This document shows, piece after piece, positions 1-6,659 of a stretch of DNA of 14,541 bases. The stretch's first letter is position 1, and each line of letters begins with the position of its first letter. The notes under the pieces are model-generated. The model worked only from the letters and a program-made list of their open reading frames with translations, was not told the DNA's origin and ran no database searches. The translations under genes were made by a program, and so were the position numbers. Where the stretch lies: contig DGEB01000012.1 of assembly GCA_002385735.1 (NCBI GenBank), forward strand, positions 18,171 to 32,711. Reading direction: 5' to 3'. This DNA is from Peptococcaceae bacterium UBA3937. Its GTDB lineage: Bacteria; Bacillota; Peptococcia; DRI-13; DTU073.

Positions 1-177
1 CCGGCTATCGAAAGGCTGGAAAACTCGGTGATTAAAGAGGTAGTGGTGACCAATACGATTCCTTTAAGTAAGGACAAGCAGATTCCCAAGATTAAGGTTT
101 TATCCACCGCGCCTTTAATTGGTGAGGCGATTATCCGTGTTCACGCCGACCTGTCCATTAGTGAAATCTTTAATTAG
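1..177 (+). CDS. prs: Ribose-phosphate pyrophosphokinase, C-terminal end (partial)
   Basis: The window opens inside a reading frame that runs 58 codons to a TAG at 175-177. The C-terminal residues include VVTNTIPL, the stretch KVLSTAPLIGEAIIRVH and the ending SISEIFN, which match the end of bacterial PRPP synthetase as I remember it. The enzyme makes 5-phosphoribosyl-1-pyrophosphate from ribose 5-phosphate and ATP for nucleotide, histidine and tryptophan synthesis in the cytoplasm. The catalytic and PRPP loops lie upstream of the window. Its place directly before pth is the same as in Bacillus subtilis, which supports the call. Only 36 bases separate it from the likely pth start and I see no terminator there, so the two are probably co-transcribed. 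Confidence 0.9.
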   Translation, partial: PAIERLENSVIKEVVVTNTIPLSKDKQIPKIKVLSTAPLIGEAIIRVHADLSISEIFN

Positions 178-213
178 GCAGGATGAAATCAATATTGGCG
201 GGGGGAGCTTGTG

Positions 214-813
214 ATGAAACTGCTTGTGGGGCTGGGGAATCCCGGCGCTCGCTATCAAAACACCCGGCATAATGTGGGGTTTATGGTCCTGGACGCCTTG
301 GCCGCCGAGTGGGGGGTTCGCATCGAAAAGAAAAGGGGGACCTCTTTAGTGGGGAAAGCCCTTTGCGAGGGTGAAAAGATCCTTTTGCTGAAACCCCAGA
401 CCTACATGAACCGAAGTGGGGAGGCCGTTTTAGAAGCCCTGCATTATTACCGGGACGCCATCGACGATTTGCTGGTAATCCATGATGATTTGGACCTGGA
501 AGTTGGGCGTTTGCGCTTCAAGCGGAATGGCGGCGCCGGCGGGCATAATGGGTTGAAATCCATTATGCAGATGTTGAATTCGGCGGATTTTGACCGCCTG
601 AAAATCGGCATCGGGCGACCGCACGGAGCTTGGAAGACGGAGGATTATGTGCTCGGGGTTTTTGACCCGGAGGAAAAAGCAGTTATCACGGAGGTTATTG
701 CGGAGGCGGCGCAAGGAGTAAAACTTTGGTGCCTCCAGGGCATTGATGAGGCGATGAATAAGCATAACTCCTTTCAGGTTAGCCTAAAAAAGGAAAAGGA
801 GGAGCAGCAATAA
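214..813 (+). CDS. pth: Peptidyl-tRNA hydrolase
   Basis: Pth cleaves the ester bond of peptidyl-tRNAs that drop off the ribosome and recycles the tRNA. The protein has 199 residues, normal for the family. It opens with KLLVGLGNPG and keeps the catalytic-site residues: Asn9, His19 in NTRHN, Met65-Asn66 in QTYMNRSG, Asp91 in the HDDLDL segment and Asn112 in GGHNGLKS. A GTG at 211 lies in frame directly before the ATG at 214. I chose the ATG because GGAG at 204-207 is 6 bases from it but only 3 from the GTG, and because family members begin MKLIVGLGNPG. The gene follows prs closely. In B. subtilis the ortholog is also called spoVC, because a mutation in it blocks sporulation. The C-terminal tail is rich in Lys and Glu. 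Confidence 0.97.
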   Translation: MKLLVGLGNPGARYQNTRHNVGFMVLDALAAEWGVRIEKKRGTSLVGKALCEGEKILLLKPQTYMNRSGEAVLEALHYYRDAIDDLLVIHDDLDLEVGRLRFKRNGGAGGHNGLKSIMQMLNSADFDRLKIGIGRPHGAWKTEDYVLGVFDPEEKAVITEVIAEAAQGVKLWCLQGIDEAMNKHNSFQVSLKKEKEEQQ

Positions 814-903
814 ATCCGGAGGTTGATAATATAATATAGGCAGGGAGTAAAGTAAGCGTAGCGTTTATAGCACTTGGTGCAGCAATGGTGAAGGGAAAGA
901 AGT

Positions 904-933
904 GAATAAGGACTCTTCTCCCGGGAGATACTA
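904..933 (+). promoter_or_regulatory. Candidate forespore promoter (sigma-F/sigma-G type) for the membrane protein-fin unit
   Basis: GAATA at 904-908 and GATACTA at 927-933 are 18 bases apart. The ten bases 924-933 (GGAGATACTA) fit the sigma-F -10 consensus GGNRANAHTR at every defined position. GAATA fits the sigma-G -35 GMATR exactly and the sigma-F -35 GYWTA at four of five positions. The start point would fall near 940, about 80 bases before the next gene. B. subtilis fin is made in the forespore under sigma-F, so such a promoter two genes upstream of fin makes sense. The call is from the motif alone. Confidence 0.55.
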
Positions 934-1019
934 TAGCTTAGACTTAACCCAGTTTAACGGTGGAGCCGGTGAAAGTTGGACCGGTGGAGCCGGTAGAGCC
1001 AGGACGCAAGGAGGAGCCA

Positions 1020-1436
1020 ATGTCATTTGTATGGGCAGGACTGCTGGCTGCGGCCGGAGCCTGGGTATTAAACAGGTTGGTGGTGCGGCTTTACGGCGAA
1101 ACAGCGATCTTTAAGCTCATTCCCTGGCTGGAGGAAACGTTAAAAACAGGAAGCGCGCTCCTTACCGGTGCCGACCTTGTTTTAACCCATAGTGTCTTTG
1201 GTCTAGCGGAGGCGCTGCACGATTATCTGGTTTCCCCCCGGTGGGGGCTGGCAGCCGGACTTGTCGGGATCATCAGTCACTGGTTTTATGGCTGGGTTAC
1301 CGGCGTACTGTATGGTTATACCGGATCCTGGTTGGTGAGTGTCTTTTTGACGGGAGCCATTCACATGGGCTGGAATTATTTGATGGTACGCCTTTTTTCC
1401 TTTTTCTCCGTCGGGCCGCGGAGAAAGGGGAAGTAG
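1020..1436 (+). CDS. Small integral membrane protein with PrsW-like intramembrane protease motifs
   Basis: The protein has 138 residues. I chose ATG 1020 because AAGGAGGAG (1008-1016) lies just before it; the frame stays open back to a GTG at 960, but that would add a Pro-rich leader. The sequence is mostly hydrophobic, with likely membrane segments around residues 4-22, 44-66, 76-98 and 102-126, and ends in a basic tail. Four polar motifs sit in the order known from the PrsW (M82) and CPBP intramembrane protease families: LEETLK with Glu38, Glu39 and Lys42; FGLAE with Glu64; His87 in IISHW; and His115-Asn119 (HxxxN) in IHMGWN. B. subtilis PrsW, which cuts the anti-sigma factor RsiW, has comparable EESLK, FATLEN, CHAL and HGSYD segments as I remember them. 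It is shorter than typical PrsW (roughly 220 residues). It stops 17 bases before fin, behind a candidate forespore promoter. The protease call is inference. Confidence 0.6.
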   Translation: MSFVWAGLLAAAGAWVLNRLVVRLYGETAIFKLIPWLEETLKTGSALLTGADLVLTHSVFGLAEALHDYLVSPRWGLAAGLVGIISHWFYGWVTGVLYGYTGSWLVSVFLTGAIHMGWNYLMVRLFSFFSVGPRRKGK

Positions 1437-1453
1437 ACAGGAGGGAGTCTGGG

Positions 1454-1693
1454 TTGCGCTTTATTTACGTCTGTAATGAGTGCCAAAGCTTCATCGGGGA
1501 GATTGAACTGCAGAATTGGGATGAGACGATGCTGGGTTTTGATACGCTGACCCAGGGGGAAAAGCAGGAACTGGTCAGTATTGATCCATACCGGCAGACG
1601 GGGGTTGTCAAGGCGATTTGCGATTATTGTTTCAAGGAAAAGTCGGGGCTGCTCCGTTTTTATCAGGAGCCGGAGCGGAACATCCTGCAATAA
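1454..1693 (+). CDS. fin: Anti-sigma-F factor Fin (YabK family)
   Basis: In B. subtilis, Fin is a small forespore protein that binds and inhibits sigma-F and so helps the switch to sigma-G. This protein has 79 residues with two zinc-knuckle pairs, Cys7/Cys10 (CNEC) and Cys56/Cys59 (CDYC). Between them is the segment LGFDTLTQGE, which resembles LGFQHLTNEE of B. subtilis YabK. Its place between pth and mfd is also the YabK position. The start is TTG 1454, preceded by AGGAGGGAG (1439-1447) with a 6-base gap; no ATG or GTG in frame gives a better fit. It begins 17 bases after the membrane protein gene and is probably transcribed with it from the promoter at 904-933. A sigma-F promoter there would give negative feedback on sigma-F, as described for B. 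subtilis. Confidence 0.92.
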   Translation: MRFIYVCNECQSFIGEIELQNWDETMLGFDTLTQGEKQELVSIDPYRQTGVVKAICDYCFKEKSGLLRFYQEPERNILQ

Positions 1694-1708
1694 GGAAAAT
1701 TTAAAAAA

Positions 1709-1733
1709 AGTGGGGGTCGTAAGGACGCCCACT
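1709..1733 (+). other. Hairpin between fin and mfd
   Basis: AGTGGGGGTC (1709-1718) can pair with bases 1724-1733, giving a 10-bp stem with one G-G mismatch and a 5-base loop. On the + strand only CTTTA follows, so it would be a poor terminator for fin. Read on the minus strand it is followed by seven T, like a proper intrinsic terminator, yet no minus-strand gene lies there. It may weaken read-through into mfd or be a processing site. Confidence 0.4.
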
Positions 1734-1798
1734 CTTTAGCATGAGAGAATCTAAATAAAGAGCACAGGCGAGAATACCAGGAGAGGACCTAAAGGAAG

Positions 1799-4700
1799 AT
1801 GTCGTTACAAGCGGTTTTAAACTATTTAAAAAAAGGAAAAGAATACGGTTATTTACAAGAACAGTTTAAGCAGTTCAATTACAATCTGGTTTACGGAGTA
1901 ACCGGATCCCAAAAGAGTGTCTTGGCCACCCTGTTCATGGAGATGGGAGGACGGCCGTTACTGTACCTTGTGGAATCACCGGTCAGGGGCAAAGAAGTTT
2001 TTGATGATTTATGTAATTTGCTGCCCGCTCAGCTGGTGCAGTTTTTCCCTGCCCTGGACACGATTCCTTTTGAAGTGCTGGCGCAGAGTCATGAGACCCG
2101 GCGTAAGCGCCTGGAGGTGTTGGAGGGGCTCCTTACCGGCAAGGTGAAAGTAGTGGTCACCACCGTGGAAGCTTTGAGCAAAAGACTGCTGCCCCCGGAA
2201 AACCTGCGGGAAGCGATGATTCATTTAAAAACCGGGCAGCGGATTGAACCGGGCGCACTGCTGAACCAGCTGCTGGCCATCGGTTATCAAAGGGTAGAGC
2301 GCGTAGAAGACAAGGGACAATTTGCCCTCCGGGGCGGGATTTTGGATGTTTATCCACCGACGCTGGAAAACCCGGTGCGCCTTGAGTTTTTCGATGATGA
2401 GCTTGAATCGATGCGGATTTTTGCGGTGGAAAACCAGCGGTCTTTACGAAAAGTCGCCGAAGTTGTCTTCTTTCCGGCGGCGGAATTTTTTGTGGGGGAG
2501 ATGGATAAACAGGCCGCACTGCGGAAGATCAAGCGGGAGGAAGAGGAACTGCTCAAAAAGCTGGAGCGGGTCGGACGGAAAGAAGCTTATGGCTCTTTTT
2601 CAGAAAAAATAAAACAAATTGAAGAATTCCTGTTGAATGAACAGTACTTTCCGGGGCATGAACAGCTTTTGCCCTATTTTACGGAATGTGCGGCGACGCT
2701 CGTGGACTACTTCGGGGAAAAACCGCTGGTGATTTTCGACGAGCCCAGCCGCCAGCGGGAAAGCAACCAGGCCCGGGAGCGGGAAATCCAGGAAACTTAT
2801 CACGCCCTTTTGGAAAAAGGCAAGGTCTTGCCGGGGCAAGCCAAAAATTATCTTAATTGGGGAGAAATATGGAATATTATAATGGGCAGCAAGCTGGTGT
2901 TCTTTTCCTTGCTGCCCAAAAAACCGGTGGAGGCTGAGACCGTTAATTTAATCGGGATTTCCGCGAAAACAACCGGTGTGTTTATGGGGAAAACTCGGCT
3001 CCTGGCCGATGAACTGAAGGAATTAAAAAGACTGAAAAACGCGGTGGTCATTCTCGTTAATTCCCGGGAGCGGGGGGAACGCCTGCGGCAGGGTCTGGGG
3101 GACTCGGATGTGGAAGCGGTCTATGTGGAAGGGGATTTTGAGCCCCAGGGCGGTGGCATCTACATTACCAGCGGGCATTTAACCAGCGGCTTTGAATTAA
3201 CGGCCTGGCGCCTGGTTGTTTTTACGGAGCATGAGCTCTATAACCAGCCGAAGAAACGGATGCCCCGGCGGATGTTCCAGGAAGGCAAGCGCATCGCTGT
3301 TTTGGAGGATTTAAAAACCGGGGACTATGTGGTGCACGTCAATCACGGGATCGGACGCTATACCGGAATTGAAAAATTAGTCGTGGGGGAATCGGAAAAA
3401 GACTATCTGGTGATTAAATACCAGGGAGAAGATAAACTCTATGTGCCCACGGACCAGGTGGGTTTACTGCAGAAATACAGCTACCAGGAAGGGCAGACGC
3501 CGAAACTGTCCCGTTTAGGCGGGAACGAATGGAACAAGGTCAAAAGCCGGGTTAAAAAGAGCGTCCAGGATTTGGCCCAGCAGTTGTTGATGCTTTATGC
3601 GTCCCGGGAAGCGCAGCCGGGGCACGCTTTTCCGTCCGATACCCCCTGGCAGAGGGAATTTGAAGACGCATTCCCTTACGAAGAGACGGAAGACCAGTTG
3701 AAATCCATTGAGGAAGTAAAACGGGATATGGAAAGGGACCGGGCGATGGACCGCTTGTTATGCGGGGATGTGGGTTATGGCAAGACGGAGGTGGCCATCC
3801 GGGCCGCCTTTAAAGCGGCGCTGGACGGACGGCAGACGGCGGTTTTAGTTCCGACCACGGTGCTGGCCCAGCAGCATTACAACACCTTTCGGGAAAGGTT
3901 TGCGGGTTTCCCGGTGACGGTGGATGTGTTAAGCCGTTTTCGTTCGCCCAAGGAGCAAAAGGAGATTATCAAAAACCTGGCCCTGGGCAAGATCGACGTG
4001 ATTATCGGGACTCACCGGCTCTTATCCAAGGGGATTACGTTTCATAATTTAGGCCTTTTGATTATTGATGAGGAGCAGCGGTTCGGAGTTTGGCACAAGG
4101 AAAAGTTGAAAAATATTAAGAAAACCGTAGACGTCCTTACTCTTACCGCCACGCCGATTCCCCGCACCTTACAGATGTCTCTGGCCGGAGTGCGGGATAT
4201 GAGTATCATTGAAACTCCCCCTGAGGAACGTTACCCGGTGCAGACCTTTGTGGTGGAGCACAGCCCGCAGTTGGTAATAGAGGCCATCCGGCGGGAATTA
4301 GGGCGTGGGGGGCAGGTCTACTATGTCCATAACCGGGTGGAGGATATTGAAAAGACCTTGCTGGAACTGCAGCAGCTGGTTCCCGAAGCCAGGATCGGGA
4401 TCGCTCATGGCCAGATGCCGGAAGTGCAGTTGGAAAACGTCATGCTGGACCTCATCGAAGGCCATCTGGACGTGCTGCTGTGCACCACGATTATTGAGTC
4501 GGGGCTGGACATTCCCAATGTGAATACCCTGATTATTGATGATGCCGATAAGTTAGGCTTAGCCCAGCTTTATCAGTTGAGGGGCCGGGTGGGCCGGTCC
4601 AACCGGGTGGCTTATGCCTATTTAACCTATAAAAAAGACAAGGTGCTTTCGGAAGTAGCCGAAAAAAGACTCAGCGCGATTCGGGAATTTACCGAGTTAG

Positions 4701-5335
4701 GTTCCGGCTTTAAGATTGCCATGCGGGACATGGAAATAAGGGGAGCCGGCAACATTTTGGGCGCTGAGCAAAGCGGGCAAATCGCTTCGGTGGGCTTTGA
4801 CCTGTATTGCCGGTTGCTGGAGGAGGCTGTGCGGGAGTTGAAAGGGGAGCCCATCCCGGAAGAAAAAGTGGTCACCATTGATATTCAGGTGAAAGCCTAC
4901 ATCCCGCAGGAATACATTAGTGACAACGGCACGAAAATTGATTTTTACCAGCGGATCAACGCGGTGAAGAAGAAAGAGGAAATCCGGTTATTGGCCGAGG
5001 AGTTAAGAGACCGTTTCGGGCCGCATCCCGAGCCTTTGGTCAATTTATTAAAGATTGCGGCCATCAAGCTGGTAGCTACCGCAAGCAAGATTGCTTCCAT
5101 CGTTCAGGAAAAGGATCTGATCAGGATTACGATGGAAGACGACCATGGCCTAACCGGCAGCCAACTCATGGAGTTGGCGCGGCGTTACCGCCGGAAGGTC
5201 AGCTTTAACGCCTCGCAGGGGCTGGATATTTTAATCAACATGCAGGGCGTCGAGCAACAGCAGATGTTAGAGTTTCTGGATAAAATCGTTATGGAATTAT
5301 CCGTACTTGTTAAAGGAGACCAAAGTTTGTTATAA
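1799..5335 (+). CDS. mfd: Transcription-repair coupling factor Mfd
   Basis: Mfd binds RNA polymerase stalled at DNA lesions, pushes it off with an ATP-driven translocase and recruits UvrA. At 1178 residues it is full length. Residues 1 to about 350 form the UvrB-like module, with the degenerate nucleotide loop GVTGSQKS near residue 33. The CarD-like RNA polymerase interaction domain is around 505-570 (GDYVVHVNHGIGRYTG). The translocase follows: Walker A GDVGYGKT (656-663), DEEQ box (757-760), TLTATPIPRT (about 779-788) and QLRGRVGRS (926-934). The relay motif GAGNILGAEQSGQ lies near 981 and the UvrA-binding regulatory domain is at the C terminus. All ATPase motifs are intact. Ribosome binding is ambiguous: AGGAGAGG (1780-1787) is 11 bases from the ATG, while AAAGGAAG abuts it. 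I see no clear promoter in the 105 bases before it, so it may depend on upstream transcription. Confidence 0.98.
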   Translation: MSLQAVLNYLKKGKEYGYLQEQFKQFNYNLVYGVTGSQKSVLATLFMEMGGRPLLYLVESPVRGKEVFDDLCNLLPAQLVQFFPALDTIPFEVLAQSHETRRKRLEVLEGLLTGKVKVVVTTVEALSKRLLPPENLREAMIHLKTGQRIEPGALLNQLLAIGYQRVERVEDKGQFALRGGILDVYPPTLENPVRLEFFDDELESMRIFAVENQRSLRKVAEVVFFPAAEFFVGEMDKQAALRKIKREEEELLKKLERVGRKEAYGSFSEKIKQIEEFLLNEQYFPGHEQLLPYFTECAATLVDYFGEKPLVIFDEPSRQRESNQAREREIQETYHALLEKGKVLPGQAKNYLNWGEIWNIIMGSKLVFFSLLPKKPVEAETVNLIGISAKTTGVFMGKTRLLADELKELKRLKNAVVILVNSRERGERLRQGLGDSDVEAVYVEGDFEPQGGGIYITSGHLTSGFELTAWRLVVFTEHELYNQPKKRMPRRMFQEGKRIAVLEDLKTGDYVVHVNHGIGRYTGIEKLVVGESEKDYLVIKYQGEDKLYVPTDQVGLLQKYSYQEGQTPKLSRLGGNEWNKVKSRVKKSVQDLAQQLLMLYASREAQPGHAFPSDTPWQREFEDAFPYEETEDQLKSIEEVKRDMERDRAMDRLLCGDVGYGKTEVAIRAAFKAALDGRQTAVLVPTTVLAQQHYNTFRERFAGFPVTVDVLSRFRSPKEQKEIIKNLALGKIDVIIGTHRLLSKGITFHNLGLLIIDEEQRFGVWHKEKLKNIKKTVDVLTLTATPIPRTLQMSLAGVRDMSIIETPPEERYPVQTFVVEHSPQLVIEAIRRELGRGGQVYYVHNRVEDIEKTLLELQQLVPEARIGIAHGQMPEVQLENVMLDLIEGHLDVLLCTTIIESGLDIPNVNTLIIDDADKLGLAQLYQLRGRVGRSNRVAYAYLTYKKDKVLSEVAEKRLSAIREFTELGSGFKIAMRDMEIRGAGNILGAEQSGQIASVGFDLYCRLLEEAVRELKGEPIPEEKVVTIDIQVKAYIPQEYISDNGTKIDFYQRINAVKKKEEIRLLAEELRDRFGPHPEPLVNLLKIAAIKLVATASKIASIVQEKDLIRITMEDDHGLTGSQLMELARRYRRKVSFNASQGLDILINMQGVEQQQMLEFLDKIVMELSVLVKGDQSLL

Positions 5336-5336
5336 T
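5307..5336 (+). promoter_or_regulatory. Sigma-A-type promoter for the foldase gene, overlapping the mfd stop codon
   Basis: TTGTTA (5307-5312) and a perfect TATAAT (5331-5336) are separated by 18 bases. The -10 box contains the mfd stop codon TAA (5333-5335). Transcription would begin near 5343, about 37 bases before the foldase start. This would let the foldase be expressed independently of the repair gene. Confidence 0.65.
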
Positions 5337-5379
5337 GGGTTATGGTTTTAGTAAATTTAAAATATTTGGGGGTAAGGAA

Positions 5380-6420
5380 ATGGGGAAAAAGAGGTATAGA
5401 TGGTTAGCGTATTTGATGATCGTTGCTTTTTTATTTACCGCTTGCGGAAAGGAAAATGTGGTGGCTACCGTGAACGGGGAAAAGATTACGGAAAAACAGT
5501 TTAACGCCCGGTTAGAGCAAATGGCCAATCTGTACGGCTATGATTTGAACAGCGAGGAAGGAAAAGAAATCAAGGCCTTTCTCCAGGAGCAGGTTTTAGA
5601 TAGCCTCATTGAAGAAACAGTTCTTGTGCAGGCGGCCCAAAATGAAAAGATTAGTTATAGTAAAAAAGAGTTGGAAGAGGAAATAGAAAATTTTAAAAAG
5701 AACTTTCCTAATGAAGCGGACTACAAAAAGTATTTGGACGAGCGGAAATTGACGGAAGAAGACGTGCGGGACATTTTATATAAGGGTGCACTCATTGACC
5801 AGTTATACAACAAAGTAACCAGCGGGATCACGCAATCGTCCCAGGATGCGGAAGAATACTATAATGAAAACAAGGAAGAATTCGTGCTTCCGGAACGGGT
5901 GTCCGTAAGGCACATTCTGGTGGAAACAGAAGAAGAAGCCAGGGAGATTATCAAACGTCTGAATGAGGGGGAGGATTTCATCGAACTGGTCAAAGAGAAG
6001 TCCATCGATCCTCCCGCCAAGGAAAACGAAGGATTTTACGGCCCCTTTAGCCGCGAAGAAAACTTTTACGAAGAATTTAAAGAAGCCGCTTTTGGGCTGA
6101 AGGAGGTTGGGGATTATACCAAAACTCCGGTCCAAACGGTTGGCGGCTACCATATCATCAAGCTTGAAAGCCGGGAAGAAGAAAAACAGTCCACTTTTGA
6201 AGAGGTCAAGGATTGGATTGAACAGCAATTCCTGGCGCGGGAAAAGAGCATTAAGTTTGAGGAATACAAAAACGATCTAATGGAAAAAGCCGAGATCGAG
6301 AAGAATTTATCGTCGGCGAACGAGAAGGACAAGACTGGTGAAGAAGAAGCCGAAGCGGATCTTCCCTCTGAAGCTCCCGCTTCCGATGCTGATTCTGCTT
6401 CCGATGGGGAGCAAGAATAA
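5380..6420 (+). CDS. prsA: Peptidyl-prolyl isomerase lipoprotein of the PrsA/SurA family
   Basis: PrsA-type foldases are anchored on the outer face of the membrane and help exported proteins fold. The protein has 346 residues. It starts with the basic run MGKKRYR, a hydrophobic segment (about 8-20) and FTAC with Cys22 as the likely lipidated residue; Phe at -3 makes the lipobox slightly unusual. A SurA-like N-terminal segment begins at VATVNGEKITEKQF (about 28-41). The parvulin (PpiC) domain spans about 173-262, from VSVRHILVE to GGYHIIKLE. The last 40 residues are an acidic, Ser/Ala/Glu-rich tail of low complexity. The frame is open from 5335, but ATG 5380 is the better start: GGGGG (5368-5372) precedes it by 7 bases and the signal peptide begins there. 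It has its own promoter at 5307-5336 and a terminator after it. The family is certain; orthology to Bacillus PrsA is not. Confidence 0.9.
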   Translation: MGKKRYRWLAYLMIVAFLFTACGKENVVATVNGEKITEKQFNARLEQMANLYGYDLNSEEGKEIKAFLQEQVLDSLIEETVLVQAAQNEKISYSKKELEEEIENFKKNFPNEADYKKYLDERKLTEEDVRDILYKGALIDQLYNKVTSGITQSSQDAEEYYNENKEEFVLPERVSVRHILVETEEEAREIIKRLNEGEDFIELVKEKSIDPPAKENEGFYGPFSREENFYEEFKEAAFGLKEVGDYTKTPVQTVGGYHIIKLESREEEKQSTFEEVKDWIEQQFLAREKSIKFEEYKNDLMEKAEIEKNLSSANEKDKTGEEEAEADLPSEAPASDADSASDGEQE

Positions 6421-6446
6421 AGATTCTCCAGAGCAAGCATAGCGGC

Positions 6447-6487
6447 ATACCCTTGCGGCATCTCATGATGCGCAAGGGTATTTTTTT
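6447..6487 (+). terminator. Strong intrinsic terminator after the foldase gene
   Basis: ATACCCTTGC (6447-6456) pairs with GCAAGGGTAT (6472-6481), and GCATC (6458-6462) pairs with GATGC (6467-6471). This gives a 15-bp stem with one bulged G and a TCAT loop. Seven T (6481-6487) follow. It closes the transcription unit and isolates spoVT. Confidence 0.93.
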
Positions 6488-6583
6488 CGGTATAAAAAAC
6501 TTCCCGGGAACAAACAATGATAGAGGCAGGAAAAAAAGGCTAAGAAAGGAGGCCATGCACATCATTTGCATTGATGGAAAAAA

Positions 6584-6613
6584 GAATAAATAACAGGTCA
6601 AAGATATATACTA
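6584..6613 (+). promoter_or_regulatory. Candidate sigma-G promoter of spoVT
   Basis: GAATA (6584-6588) matches the sigma-G -35 GMATR. After 18 bases comes TATACTA (6607-6613), six of seven positions of the -10 CATWMTA. The start point would fall near 6620, about 40 bases before spoVT. In B. subtilis, spoVT is transcribed by sigma-G, which supports the reading. Confidence 0.6.
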
Positions 6614-6659
6614 TCTTTAAAGAATCCCTTAATTACCAAAAAGGAAAGAAGGTGACGGG

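Noticed and set aside
430..765. Minus-strand frame opposite pth, and other minus-strand frames of 60-165 codons across the window
   Set aside because: They lie opposite clear plus-strand genes, have no recognisable domains and show no ribosome binding site that I can see.
830..835. TATAAT after pth as a sigma-A promoter
   Set aside because: No -35 box stands 16-18 bases upstream (AGCAAT at the 17-base position), and the area is AT-rich, so the hexamer alone is not enough.
960..1019. Upstream extension of the membrane protein to GTG 960
   Set aside because: It would add a repetitive Pro-rich leader without a ribosome binding site, while ATG 1020 has an almost ideal one.
902..1114. 70-codon frame starting GTG 902
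   Set aside because: It has no ribosome binding site or family pattern, contains the candidate promoter and overlaps the well-supported membrane protein gene in another phase.
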